Assembly (NCBI GenBank): GCA_000733415.1
Contig: KL662191.1
Coordinates: forward strand, 765,463-829,462
Reading direction: 5' to 3'
Origin: [Leptolyngbya] sp. JSC-1
GTDB taxonomy: Bacteria > Cyanobacteriota > Cyanobacteriia > Elainellales > Elainellaceae
DNA: 64,000 bases
Within the stretch, counting starts at the first letter, position 1; each line of letters begins with the position of its first letter. Positions 1 through 9,158 of the stretch are shown here, in pieces. A program made the translations under genes and the position numbers. A model generated the notes under the pieces. The model was not told the origin of the DNA, made no database searches, and worked only from the letters and a program-made list of their open reading frames with translations.

Positions 1-1296
1 GATAGCATACTTGAGCTGAATCAGGTCTTTCAGCTGAGTTTGCCAGTCTTTTTTGTGAGCCTGAGCCTGGGAGTAAAACGGGCTGGCGGGTTTCACCTGT
101 GCTAGGGCCGCAATTGCTTCTGTCAAGTTGAGCAGGTGGCCCACTTTGGGGGTCCAGTCCTGTGACAGTGCAGAGTTGGCCAGCTTATAGGCGTGGCTAA
201 ATTTGTACAAATCCTCAATTTCAGGCGTATTCACCACATTGGGGGCAAGTTTGAGGGTTGCTACCGCACCGGTCCGGTCCCCTTTTTGCCACTTTTGGGT
301 ACCCAGAGCAACCAGCTTTTGGCTCCACTGCTTCAAGTTGACCTTAGCGGCTTCAGCGGCGTAGGTCTTGGCGGGAACCTGCTGCGCCAGAGGAATAGCG
401 GCTCCAATCTGCTGGGGTGTCCCACTGGCTGCTAGCTTCTGCGCTCGGCTCAAAACCTGCCAAGCTTGCTTCTCGGTACCGAGCTGGCGGGCTAGAAAAT
501 CGGCCCCTTTTTCGAGCTGCCAATGGTCTCGCTCAAATTCAGCTAGTTGCACAATCTGTTGAGAAACCCCAGACCAATCGCGCTTCTTCAAAGCAGTTTG
601 CGCTTTAGCATAGATATCAGCGGCTTCGCGCGAATACTTCCGCCAGCGAGTCAATGCCTTTTGGGCATCCGCGTGGATCGGAGCAGTTTGTGGAATATGG
701 CTGATGGCGGCTTCCGCGCCTTTCAAATCGCCCTGTTCAACTTTGCGAATGGCGTGCCTGAACACCTGCTCAGACCATTCCCCAATCAGGCGCTGGGATT
801 CTTTGTAAAGGGGATGATCGGGCTTCCACTGCCCGAGCTTTGTCATGCTGTCGATCAATTTGGATAAGTCACCTGATTGGGCTGCTTCCTGGGCACAGTA
901 AAGCCGTTCCATATCCAGCGTCAGACGGGCCGGATCGCGGCAGTCGATCTGGGGCGGTAGGCTGACCAACCAAATCAGAGCCGCCGTACCCATGCCTCCC
1001 AAAACGCCCAAGGCCGCCAGCCAAATCAGCGACCAGCGCCACGGTTTTCCAGTTTGTTCTGGAGCTGGCTGGGGCGGTTGAGGAGGGCGATTAGGTGGCG
1101 ACGAGGAGCGCTCCCGATCGGCGGTGGGGGTATTGGTTGATTCGTTTACTCCTTCGATCGGCATTTCAGCCGCATAGGCAGGACGCCGAGAGCGCTTGGC
1201 CTGCAATTTTTTCGCTGAGATGCTGACCCAAGCTTTTGCCGAGATTTTTTTCCAAGTCTTTGCCCAAAATTGTTTTCTAAAAACTGGTTTCACCAT
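1..1296 (-). CDS. Membrane-anchored repeat protein, C-terminus cut by window edge
   Basis: An uninterrupted frame runs from an ATG at 1296 to the left edge (432 codons) with no stop, so the gene continues outside the window. The product has a basic, proline-rich cytoplasmic segment of about 90 residues, one membrane helix, then an extracytoplasmic region starting with a Pro-Pro and a Cys close to the membrane and a second Cys in the motif LYCAQE. After that come helical repeats ending in patterns such as A+K.L..W. It is a clear paralogue of the neighbour at 1829-4009: the helix, the two-Cys segment and the repeat pattern match. Both genes run leftwards and are separated by 532 bases. I do not recognise a function; the repeat pattern suggests a TPR-like helical scaffold in the periplasm or lumen. 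Confidence 0.85.
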   Translation of the reverse strand, partial: MVKPVFRKQFWAKTWKKISAKAWVSISAKKLQAKRSRRPAYAAEMPIEGVNESTNTPTADRERSSSPPNRPPQPPQPAPEQTGKPWRWSLIWLAALGVLGGMGTAALIWLVSLPPQIDCRDPARLTLDMERLYCAQEAAQSGDLSKLIDSMTKLGQWKPDHPLYKESQRLIGEWSEQVFRHAIRKVEQGDLKGAEAAISHIPQTAPIHADAQKALTRWRKYSREAADIYAKAQTALKKRDWSGVSQQIVQLAEFERDHWQLEKGADFLARQLGTEKQAWQVLSRAQKLAASGTPQQIGAAIPLAQQVPAKTYAAEAAKVNLKQWSQKLVALGTQKWQKGDRTGAVATLKLAPNVVNTPEIEDLYKFSHAYKLANSALSQDWTPKVGHLLNLTEAIAALAQVKPASPFYSQAQAHKKDWQTQLKDLIQLKYAI

Positions 1297-1828
1297 GACA
1301 TGCCTACCTATCGCAACACGCTGGGGGTAGTTCGTTTTAGTAATTCACCACGGGAGCGATCAGTAGTTCCCGAACCTATTAGTTTTCAAAGCTGGTCTGC
1401 CAACAGGGTTCTATAAACGAGTAAGCCTCCAGGCTATTCCTAAATAGGGTATTGAACAATACGATATTGAACCATGGCCTAAAGAATTGCCCTGGAGGCT
1501 AGAGGAGACAAATGGTAGCCGCACCGCTTGATTTACCTAACCCATTTCACCGACTGACTTAACCGTCTGCTATCAGCACTGAGCCCAACCAGAGCTGTTG
1601 AATATTATCTGCAATTTTATTTGCATGAATTTTAGCGCTAAGTTTACCAGCTAACAATCTTGTCCAGCTGGAGCGAATGGGCAGAAATAAAATTGGCTCT
1701 GGTATATGTGCTGTTTGCAGGGTGAGGAGAAACCGCCAAATCAGACCGTAAACCATGAACTGGAGTATCCCTTTAAATAACAGCAAATGCTCAGAATAGC
1801 AACGGTGGGTCATAGCAAACCCTACTCC
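1297..1828. other. Intergenic region between two paralogous genes
   Basis: No convincing gene. An 84-codon frame on the minus strand (1559-1813) lacks a ribosome site or recognisable family. A perfect 10-bp inverted repeat (AGCCTCCAGG at 1424-1433, CCTGGAGGCT at 1491-1500) brackets 57 bases and could be the ends of a very small mobile remnant or a long-range hairpin. Confidence 0.5.
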
Positions 1829-4009
1829 CTACTCCCCTGCTGGAGCAGGCTCAGCCAGATCTTCTAGATGTGCCTCAGGAGAAACCTCAATTGCTTCGCT
1901 TCCAGATTCGGATGGCATCGAGTCAACGGTTGTCCCGGAATCGGCACCAGAATCGTCCAAACCAGTTCTCATTCCATCTCGTTCCCGTAACCAGGCTCCA
2001 ATCGCGGCTTGGGCTTCTAGGTAAAGGGGCCGCCCCGGCGAAAGTTGAGCAGCGGTGGCAATGGCGTCAGTCAGCTGGCTGCGTCCAGCAAAATCCCAGG
2101 CCCGATCTAAAATTGAGCGGTCAGCGGCAATTTCAGCGGTCCGAATTTTTTCCTTCCAAGTGGCAATTTCGGATTGGGCTTGTTCATACAGCAGGCGATG
2201 GGGACGAATTTCCGCAGCCACGGCGATTGCTTCGTTGAGTTTGTTCGCCTTGGCCAGGGTTTGGGCTTTGTCTAGGATCGGCTGATCCTCGATGCGTTCA
2301 ATCTGCTGCTGCCAGGCCACGATCTGGGCCTGCGCCTCTACCCCTAGCGAACGAGTGCTGGGAATCACCTGGGCCTGCGCAATCGCCAACTGTAGATCAG
2401 GAATGGCATTGGAGGCAGCAAACTGCTGCGCCCGCCACAGGTACGGACGATCCTCAATTTGCTCAATCTGCTGTTGCCAGTTGGTGATCATGGCTTGGGC
2501 TTGACCATAGCGCTGGCGTTCCGGCGAGATCTGATTGGCCTTGGCAATGGCGTACTGGAGAGCTGGCTTTTGACCTAGATCTGCTATTACAGTAGCCACC
2601 TGAAGCTGTCGTAGGTCTTGGAGCTGAGCCTGCCACTCTTGTAAGCGCATCTGGGCCGCCTCATACACCGGACTGCTAGGTTGAATTTGACTCATACCGC
2701 TGGTGGCCTCGAGCAACCCCCAGAGCTGCCGCCACGACAGTTTTGATTCGATCTGACTGTCCTGCACCAACTGATAGGCATGGCTGTATTTGACTAAATC
2801 CTGGGCCTCACTAGGCAATGGCAGGTTGAGCGGCACCTGTTGAGCGAGCTGAGCGGCACCTGACATATCGCCATCCTGCCAGCGTTGTAGAGCCACCTTG
2901 AGCAGATTTTGACTCCAGGTTGCCAGCAACTGCTGCGCTTCGGTCCAGGCTTCGCTCTCCGGTGCTACGGTTTGCAGTAGCCCAATTGCTTCTCCTAAAT
3001 GCTCTGGTAGCAGCTTAGCCGCCAGTTTTTTTGCCTGCTTCAGCGCTTCGTAAGATTCCTTCTGCACAAAGATCCGCTTTGCCAGGACATCGGCCTGATG
3101 CAGCCGCCAGAAGTCATGCTCCAAATACCCCAATTCTGTAACCTGCTCAAAGGCCGTTTTCCAATCTTGCTGTTTCATAGCTTCGAGCGCTTTAGCCGAG
3201 ATGGCTTCTCCTTCCTGCCATTGGGCTTGCCATTGAGCTAGGGTTTTCTGAGCCTCGTCGTAGGTAGGGCTGGTTTTTGGAATTTGGTTGACTGCGTCGA
3301 TTGCCCCTTTCAGGTCATTCTGGTTGACTTTGTCTCGCGCTACTAGCACCACCAGCCGTGACCACTTAGCCAAGGATTTTTGCGCGTCTCGGTAGAGCGA
3401 ATGGTGAGGCGACCAATCTTTCACCAGATCAATTCCAGCCAACAAATCGTCAAGCTTGCCAGAATGCGCCTTTTCTTGCGCACAATACAGCCGATGAGCA
3501 TCGGGAGAAAGCGGAGTGACATTCCGACAATCGGGTAAGGGAGGAAGACTGGCCAACCACAGGTAGGCCATCAACCCCATGCCGCCGAAAATTCCCAAGG
3601 CTCCCATACACGCTAATTGCCAGCGGAGCTTACGTTTGGGTAAGCGCGGCAGGGAGATAGGCTGCACCGGAGGGGATGGGGAAGCAGTAGCTGTGGGGTT
3701 GTGGGAGGGGGAGGAGATAGGGTCCAATCCTGAAGTATCAGGAGCAGGCGACGACAGGGTTGGTTCCAGCCCGGATTCTGACGATTCCACAACAAATTCA
3801 CCGGCGACTTGATTCAGTTGGGTATCTGCTTGGGCCGAAGGAGAAATAGCAGCATTAGTGGGCTGGCTCCAGGAGAATAATTGATTGGCTTTAGTATCGG
3901 CTTTACTATTGGCTTTACTGCGGCAAACCGCTCGATGCACCGTTCGATACAGGGACTGCTCGTCAGGAGTGTCGAACGCATTAGAAGGATTGATTTGTCC
4001 TCTCACCAT
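1829..4009 (-). CDS. Membrane-anchored helical-repeat protein (hypothetical)
   Basis: 726 residues. The first 130 or so are hydrophilic and rich in Ser/Pro, followed by one membrane helix (about 135-155) and a long outside domain that opens with LPPLPDC and LYCAQE, giving a conserved Cys pair next to the membrane. The rest is built from repeats of roughly 50-80 residues. The later ones share a core of the type A..L..AI..A..I.P.R..Y..AQ..I..W, often followed by an acidic EDRP or EDQP. This resembles degenerate TPR-like solenoids. The C-terminus is acidic and Ser/Glu-rich. It is the tandem paralogue of the truncated gene at 1-1296. Function unknown; a scaffold or envelope role is an inference from topology and repeats only. 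Confidence 0.85.
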   Translation of the reverse strand: MVRGQINPSNAFDTPDEQSLYRTVHRAVCRSKANSKADTKANQLFSWSQPTNAAISPSAQADTQLNQVAGEFVVESSESGLEPTLSSPAPDTSGLDPISSPSHNPTATASPSPPVQPISLPRLPKRKLRWQLACMGALGIFGGMGLMAYLWLASLPPLPDCRNVTPLSPDAHRLYCAQEKAHSGKLDDLLAGIDLVKDWSPHHSLYRDAQKSLAKWSRLVVLVARDKVNQNDLKGAIDAVNQIPKTSPTYDEAQKTLAQWQAQWQEGEAISAKALEAMKQQDWKTAFEQVTELGYLEHDFWRLHQADVLAKRIFVQKESYEALKQAKKLAAKLLPEHLGEAIGLLQTVAPESEAWTEAQQLLATWSQNLLKVALQRWQDGDMSGAAQLAQQVPLNLPLPSEAQDLVKYSHAYQLVQDSQIESKLSWRQLWGLLEATSGMSQIQPSSPVYEAAQMRLQEWQAQLQDLRQLQVATVIADLGQKPALQYAIAKANQISPERQRYGQAQAMITNWQQQIEQIEDRPYLWRAQQFAASNAIPDLQLAIAQAQVIPSTRSLGVEAQAQIVAWQQQIERIEDQPILDKAQTLAKANKLNEAIAVAAEIRPHRLLYEQAQSEIATWKEKIRTAEIAADRSILDRAWDFAGRSQLTDAIATAAQLSPGRPLYLEAQAAIGAWLRERDGMRTGLDDSGADSGTTVDSMPSESGSEAIEVSPEAHLEDLAEPAPAGE

Positions 4010-4301
4010 AGACTCCGCTTGGCTATATACATTGGCCGAAAGAAATCAGGAAACACCTTCTGACCGTTTGCTTTCTGACCGTCTGGATAGTCAAGCTTAC
4101 TCGCAAATCCCAAATCTGCATCAAAAAATTCGTTGCCGGAAAAATAGGTTTAAAGTAGTCCTTTTTACCAAAACGTCGCCCAAAAAACGCAAAGACGCAC
4201 TCGTGGCGCGTCTCTACTCACAGCTCAACATAAAGCTTAATATTTAAACTAAAAAAGCACAGCGTTCAACTAAGCTAACAACTTACTTAATGGCACAAAG
4301 C

Positions 4302-4751
4302 CTAAGAGGCCGCTTCGGATAGCCGGTGACCGTAGAAGTTAATCGAGTAGCTGGTGATTTTCACACCCGTCTGTTGCTCAATCTGCTGCAGCAAATCAGT
4401 TGGCAACTCCACATGGATATCCATGATCTGATTAGTGTCCAAACAGTTGACGTGGCTGTGGGGATCACTGATGTTGCCGTAAAGCCGACCGTCAGCCCGC
4501 TCAATACATTCGATCACACCTTGAGCTGAGAGGGCTTCCAGATTCTGATAGACCGAGGTGTGGCCAATTTCCTTGCCCTGCTGGTTGAGCCGGTCATAGA
4601 TCTCACGTGCCGAGAGATGCTCTTTTTCTTGCCAGAGCAATTCCAGGATGAAGCGACGTTGCTTACTCAGACGCATCCCCAACGACTGACAGTACTCCAG
4701 CGCGTCCTCTAGCGAGCGAATTGGTTTTCTTGTAGCAGCTTCAGTTTGCAT
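4302..4751 (-). CDS. Fur-family transcriptional regulator (FurC/PerR-like)
   Basis: Winged-helix repressor of the Fur superfamily. The DNA-recognition region reads RLSKQRRFILELL, then HLSAREIYDRL and GHTSVYQNLEALSAQG. The regulatory metal region has PHSHVNC and DIHVELP. The C-terminal CxxC pair that holds structural zinc in many Fur and Zur proteins is absent. From memory this matches the cyanobacterial FurC/PerR branch (peroxide stress), but the subtype is not proven. The open frame extends to a GTG at 4784; I prefer the ATG at 4751 because AGGA lies about 8 bases upstream and the 149-residue length suits the family. ATG 4766 is a further option. Confidence 0.88.
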   Translation of the reverse strand: MQTEAATRKPIRSLEDALEYCQSLGMRLSKQRRFILELLWQEKEHLSAREIYDRLNQQGKEIGHTSVYQNLEALSAQGVIECIERADGRLYGNISDPHSHVNCLDTNQIMDIHVELPTDLLQQIEQQTGVKITSYSINFYGHRLSEAAS

Positions 4752-4784
4752 TGCTGCCGTCCTCATGGATTCAAACGTAGTCAC

Positions 4785-5759
4785 AGATTTAACCTACTTC
4801 CTATTTTAGTAAGGACATCGAATAAAGTGTTTTGCTAATCACATGGTTTGTTAAAGCCAATGCTCTAGAGCCGGGGACCCCTCGCTACTAAGTTTCCATA
4901 TTTAGGGCTTGGTAGGTGGCTTTGCTGCAAAATTCCGCGCTATCCAGGCACTACATCTTCTAAACTCAGCCTAAAACAAACTCACTACAACTTTAACTTA
5001 GATGTTTTTCAGATGTCTACTTTTGGCAGATGTTCTACCCTGTTCGATCCAAGCACACCGACCTAATTGAATAGCAATTGAATAGCAATTGAATAGCAAT
5101 TGAATAGCAGCAGTTGCTGATAGAGAAGCTGCTTTGCTCTACAACCACCATCCTCAAGGGATGGCTGACCCATCAGTTTAAAACTTGATCATTTTTAACA
5201 AAATTGCCGTAACTCGCATTTGAGCTGACAGGTATGGCCTACTTCTCGGTATGTTGGCTGCCTAGTTGAAAGCTGCACCTTGCTTTAAGAACTAAATTCA
5301 GCCGCCCGAGACCAGATGACTAAGCCAAGGCAGCAATAAAACAGCATAAAAAGGCGTGAAACTACGAAATGAGGAGCTAAACGCCATTAAATGCTGCTTA
5401 AGCTCTACAAAACAACCATTAGGCAACTATTGAAAGTTGCATTTTTGCCAATGATTGCCTAGAAGACGCAAAACAAAATTTGTCTTTTGTTCTGAATTAA
5501 TATAAAACAGACCTAAAAACCTTGAAATAAATTTAAATCAGGATGAAGAGAGATTCTAATTGGACTAATCTGGTTCATTCAACTGAAACGTCTTTATTTC
5601 TCTCTCTAGCGTTATTTTTTATTCTGGACGCCCCTTTCCATTACCGCGAAATTTGACAATAATGCTTTCATACCAAGCGAGGCTTGAAGGTTAAGGCTAA
5701 GGGTCGTGCCTTGGTACGGCCCCATTCACTTTGAGATGACGCCATAGGAGACACAGAAC
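4785..5759. other. Long intergenic region upstream of chlL
   Basis: 975 bases without a convincing gene, between the leftward fur-family gene and the rightward chl operon. It should hold both promoters and probably a long chlL leader. A TTGACA hexamer lies at 5653-5658 but no good -10 follows at the usual distance. It also contains the 11-mer tandem array at 5065-5108. The last 20 bases include TAGGAG, the likely ribosome site of chlL. Confidence 0.6.
5065..5108. repeat. Tandem 11-mer array, four perfect copies
   Basis: AATTGAATAGC occurs four times head to tail without mismatch. The unit length of 11 (not a multiple of 3) fits a non-coding place. It lies about 650 bases upstream of chlL. 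Confidence 0.95.
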
Positions 5760-6623
5760 GTGAAACTAGCGGTTTATGGAAAAGGCGGAATTGGCAAATC
5801 GACCACGAGCTGTAATATCTCGGTAGCGCTGGCTCGGCGTGGCAAAAAAGTGCTGCAAATCGGCTGCGATCCCAAACACGACAGCACCTTTACCCTCACC
5901 GGCTTTTTGATTCCCACCATTATTGACACCCTGCAAGAGAAAAACTATCACTACGAAGATGTCTGGCCCGAAGATGTGATCTACAAAGGCTATGGCGGTG
6001 TCGATTGCGTGGAGGCGGGCGGCCCGCCGGCAGGTGCAGGCTGCGGTGGCTATGTAGTGGGCGAAACCGTGAAGCTGCTGAAGGAACTAAACGCCTTCGA
6101 CGAATACGATGTAATTTTGTTTGATGTGCTGGGAGACGTGGTGTGCGGCGGTTTTGCTGCTCCCCTCAACTACGCCGACTATTGCATGATTGTCACCGAC
6201 AACGGCTTTGACGCCCTGTTTGCTGCCAATCGGATTGCAGCTTCGGTGCGGGAAAAAGCGCGGACTCACCCCCTCCGCTTGGCTGGCCTGATTGGCAACC
6301 GCACCTCGAAGCGGGATCTAATCGACAAATATATAGAGTCGGTGCCCATGCCAGTGCTAGAGATTCTGCCGCTTATCGAGGATATTCGAGTGTCTCGCGT
6401 CAAAGGCAAGACTTTATTTGAAATGGCCGAATCCGATCCTTCCCTCAATTACGTCTGCGACTACTACCTCAACATCGCCGACCAGATTCTGTCGCGGCCA
6501 GAAGGTGTGGTGCCCAATGACGCCCCTGACCGTGAACTGTTTAGCCTGCTGTCGGACTTTTACCTCAACCCCACTAAGCCCCAACCTAAAGCAGAGGAAG
6601 AATTGGATCTAATGATGGTTTAG
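5760..6623 (+). CDS. chlL: Light-independent protochlorophyllide reductase, iron protein ChlL
   Basis: NifH-like ATPase that passes electrons to the ChlN-ChlB complex, which reduces protochlorophyllide to chlorophyllide in the dark. 287 residues, normal family length. The P-loop GKGGIGKS is at residues 7-14. The two cysteines that hold the shared [4Fe-4S] cluster of the homodimer are Cys95 (AGAGCGG) and Cys129 (VVCGGF). The start is GTG at 5760, with TAGGAG about 8-12 bases upstream. A DUF5331 gene and chlN follow on the same strand. chlB is not in this window. The enzyme is oxygen-sensitive in known systems, so the gene is often controlled by light or oxygen; no operator is evident here. Confidence 0.98.
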   Translation: MKLAVYGKGGIGKSTTSCNISVALARRGKKVLQIGCDPKHDSTFTLTGFLIPTIIDTLQEKNYHYEDVWPEDVIYKGYGGVDCVEAGGPPAGAGCGGYVVGETVKLLKELNAFDEYDVILFDVLGDVVCGGFAAPLNYADYCMIVTDNGFDALFAANRIAASVREKARTHPLRLAGLIGNRTSKRDLIDKYIESVPMPVLEILPLIEDIRVSRVKGKTLFEMAESDPSLNYVCDYYLNIADQILSRPEGVVPNDAPDRELFSLLSDFYLNPTKPQPKAEEELDLMMV

Positions 6624-6656
6624 TGGATACCCCAGAGGTGATAGGAAATAAGGGTT

Positions 6657-6771
6657 AATTTTGAGTGTTGAGTGCTGAGTGTTGAATTAAAACCTAAAAC
6701 TGTTGCGCCTAGGTGCCACGTGCAAACGTCACCCCTCTTAAACTCAGAACTTAAAACTCAAAACCTAAACC
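6657..6771. repeat. Spacer bounded by inverted TTTTGAG-type arrays (copy 1)
   Basis: Left arm (6659-6688) carries TTTTGAGTGTTGAG-like units. The right arm (6740-6771) carries the complementary CTCAGAACTTAAAACTCAAA type. About 50 unrelated bases lie between. The same architecture recurs at 21144-21353 and 48265-48418. It lies between chlL and the DUF5331 gene, so the chl transcript would carry a long imperfect hairpin here. Confidence 0.7.
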
Positions 6772-6787
6772 TAAGCCTTCCTGTCCC

Positions 6788-7561
6788 ATGAACATTGACC
6801 ATCTCCGCAAAACCCTGAAGTCCGCTTGGCTGAACTACTACCGTCAGAACCGACATTGGATTATGCGATTGGGGGTTTGGGTGAACTGCCAAGACCAGCG
6901 TCGCCCCTCCGCCAGCTTCATCTTGGGAGTGTTGTCTACCCTAGAACCGCAGCTGGTCCAATTGTTGCCTCTGGTCGTAGACCTGAATAGTAATCCCGAC
7001 CGGATTGTGATCGCTCTGGGCCTGAATTTCAATCCAGAAGAGGAATTAGCAACGGCTGATACAGCAGAGGATGAGGCAAAACTCCCAGTTGCGTCTGAAC
7101 CAACCTTCAAAATGCTGCCAAGTCCCACCAGTAATGCTGTTTCGCCTGCGGTTGCTGTTAGGGAAAAACAACCTCAGGAAAAACAACCTCAGGAAAAACA
7201 ACCCATTGCAGTTCCAGCCAGTGGCTCCGTTGAGGGATTATCTGTTCCGGTTCCGCCTAATTCAAATTCAGTCACTTCAGCCCCACTCGAGCCGGCTCCA
7301 TCCAATGCAATTCTGTCCCGTATCGTTCCGCCGCCGCCGATTCCCGCCGCTATTCCCGCTAGTACGGAACCCGCTCAGTCTACTTCGGTCAGCAATGTTC
7401 AATCTCAGATTGCTCCAGCTAAACCGTCAGAGTCAAACAATCATTCTGAGCAGCCGCTGCATTCTTCCCGTATTCCCCTCGACACAGCTCAACTCAGCGC
7501 TCACGAACTGCCCGATCGCGGCACAACCAAAACCGGGCGCAAACGAGTTCGGTGGGACTAG
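6788..7561 (+). CDS. DUF5331 domain protein of the chlL-chlN interval
   Basis: 257 residues. The N-terminal 90 residues match what I know as DUF5331, a cyanobacterial family often found between chlL and chlN (motifs LKSAWLNYYRQNRHWI, RRPSASFILGVLS and LEPQLVQLLPLV). The remainder is a low-complexity Pro/Ser/Ala-rich tail with a five-residue tandem repeat EKQPQ, encoded by a 15-base repeat near 7168-7206. It ends in a basic KTGRKRVRWD. No catalytic motif or signal peptide. Its place suggests a role in assembly, stability or regulation of the dark reductase, but this is only contextual. The ATG at 6788 lacks a clear ribosome site. Confidence 0.88.
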   Translation: MNIDHLRKTLKSAWLNYYRQNRHWIMRLGVWVNCQDQRRPSASFILGVLSTLEPQLVQLLPLVVDLNSNPDRIVIALGLNFNPEEELATADTAEDEAKLPVASEPTFKMLPSPTSNAVSPAVAVREKQPQEKQPQEKQPIAVPASGSVEGLSVPVPPNSNSVTSAPLEPAPSNAILSRIVPPPPIPAAIPASTEPAQSTSVSNVQSQIAPAKPSESNNHSEQPLHSSRIPLDTAQLSAHELPDRGTTKTGRKRVRWD

Positions 7562-7633
7562 ACCTTTAGACAGGATTAACTAGACAGGATTAACGTCTCT
7601 TCCAACCCCTATCCATGAGAGGAAACCGATACC

Positions 7634-9040
7634 ATGACGCTCGCTGATACCCAACCCCAGGCTCTTAATTTTGACTGCGAAACCGGCAATTATCATACTT
7701 TTTGCCCAATTAGCTGCGTGGCGTGGCTCTACCAAAAGATCGAAGACAGTTTTTTTCTGGTGATCGGGACCAAGACCTGTGGCTACTTTCTGCAAAACGC
7801 GATGGGCGTGATGATTTTTGCCGAACCGCGCTATGCTATGGCCGAGCTAGAAGAAGGCGATATTTCGGCTCAACTCAACGATTATGAAGAGCTAAAGCGG
7901 CTGTGTGAGCAAATCAAACGCGACCGCAACCCGTCGGTTATTGTCTGGATCGGCACCTGCACCACCGAAATCATCAAGATGGATCTAGAGGGGCTAGCTC
8001 CCAAACTAGAGGCCGAAATCGGTATTCCCATCGTGGTGGCCCGCGCCAACGGTCTGGACTATGCCTTCACCCAGGGTGAAGACACTGTTTTAGCAGCAAT
8101 GGCCCAACGCTGCCCTGATAAATCCCCAGAAACCGAAGATGCCCGCGAAGAGCGCAACGCCATCCAGAAACTGCTCAACTTTGGTCGCAAGAAAGAGGAT
8201 GTGCAGCAGGAAGAGGCGGAGTATGCCAACCACTCACCCCTAGTTTTATTTGGCTCCTTGCCCGATCCAGTTGTCACCAACCTGACCCTGGAACTGAAAA
8301 AGCAAGGAATCAAAATCAACGGCTGGTTGCCAGCTAAGCGGTTTACCGAACTGCCAGTGCTCGAAGAAGGCTACTATGTGGCGGGTGTCAACCCGTTCCT
8401 ATCGCGCACAGCCACCACCCTGATGCGGCGGCGGAAATGCAAGCTGATTGGCGCACCCTTCCCAATTGGACCCGATGGCACTCGCGCCTGGATCGAGAAA
8501 ATTTGCTCGGTGTTTGGCATTGAGCCGAAGGGATTAGCAGAACGGGAAGCGCAAATTTGGGAAAGCTTGGAAGATTACGTCAAGCTGATTCGCGGCAAGT
8601 CGGTTTTCTTTATGGGCGACAACCTGCTAGAAATTTCGCTGGCCCGTTTCCTGATTCGCTGTGGTATGACTGTGCCCGAAATTGGCATTCCCTATATGGA
8701 TAAGCGCTATCAAGCTGCCGAACTAGCCCTGCTCGAAAAAACCTGTCAGGAAATGGCTGTGCCGCTGCCCAAAATTGTCGAGAAGCCAGATAACTACAAT
8801 CAAATCCAGCGCATCTATGAGCTTCAGCCCGATCTGGTGATTACGGGTATGGCCCATGCCAATCCTCTGGAGGCACGCGGTATTAACACCAAGTGGTCGG
8901 TTGAGTTCACCTTCGCGCAAATTCACGGCTTCACCAACTCGCGGGACATTTTGGAACTGGTGACTCGTCCCCTGCGCCGCAACAATTCGCTCAAGGATCT
9001 GGGCTGGGATAAGCTGGTACGCGAAGAGGCTCAAGTTTAA
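7634..9040 (+). CDS. chlN: Light-independent protochlorophyllide reductase subunit N
   Basis: NifD/NifE-like subunit that, with ChlB, forms the heterotetramer binding protochlorophyllide and a bridging iron-sulfur cluster. 468 residues, full length. The N-terminus has NFDCETGNYHTFCP and GTKTCGYF, and later WIGTCTTEI. Cys24, Cys49 and Cys109 are placed as expected for the three ChlN-type ligands (the fourth comes from ChlB in known structures). GAGGAAACC precedes the ATG by about 8 bases. It is the last gene of the chlL operon and is followed by an intrinsic terminator at 9113-9136. Confidence 0.98.
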   Translation: MTLADTQPQALNFDCETGNYHTFCPISCVAWLYQKIEDSFFLVIGTKTCGYFLQNAMGVMIFAEPRYAMAELEEGDISAQLNDYEELKRLCEQIKRDRNPSVIVWIGTCTTEIIKMDLEGLAPKLEAEIGIPIVVARANGLDYAFTQGEDTVLAAMAQRCPDKSPETEDAREERNAIQKLLNFGRKKEDVQQEEAEYANHSPLVLFGSLPDPVVTNLTLELKKQGIKINGWLPAKRFTELPVLEEGYYVAGVNPFLSRTATTLMRRRKCKLIGAPFPIGPDGTRAWIEKICSVFGIEPKGLAEREAQIWESLEDYVKLIRGKSVFFMGDNLLEISLARFLIRCGMTVPEIGIPYMDKRYQAAELALLEKTCQEMAVPLPKIVEKPDNYNQIQRIYELQPDLVITGMAHANPLEARGINTKWSVEFTFAQIHGFTNSRDILELVTRPLRRNNSLKDLGWDKLVREEAQV

Positions 9041-9112
9041 GCAACGAGTCTAAGCAACGAGTTTTAGCTCAGCGTTTTATTGGCGTTCGTCAAGTTTAAT
9101 CTGTGAACATGC

Positions 9113-9136
9113 GGGTGGGTCTAGGCTCACCCTTTT
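9113..9136 (+). terminator. Intrinsic terminator of the chl operon
   Basis: GGGTGGG (9113-9119), loop TCTAGG, CTCACCC (9126-9132) followed by TTTT. Seven pairs with one G-T, 73 bases after the chlN stop. Confidence 0.8.
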
Positions 9137-9158
9137 CCTATGGAATATTGCTGATGTT

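Noticed and set aside
1559..1813. 84-codon minus-strand frame
   Set aside because: No recognised motif or ribosome site, and hydrophobicity is irregular. Treated as non-coding.
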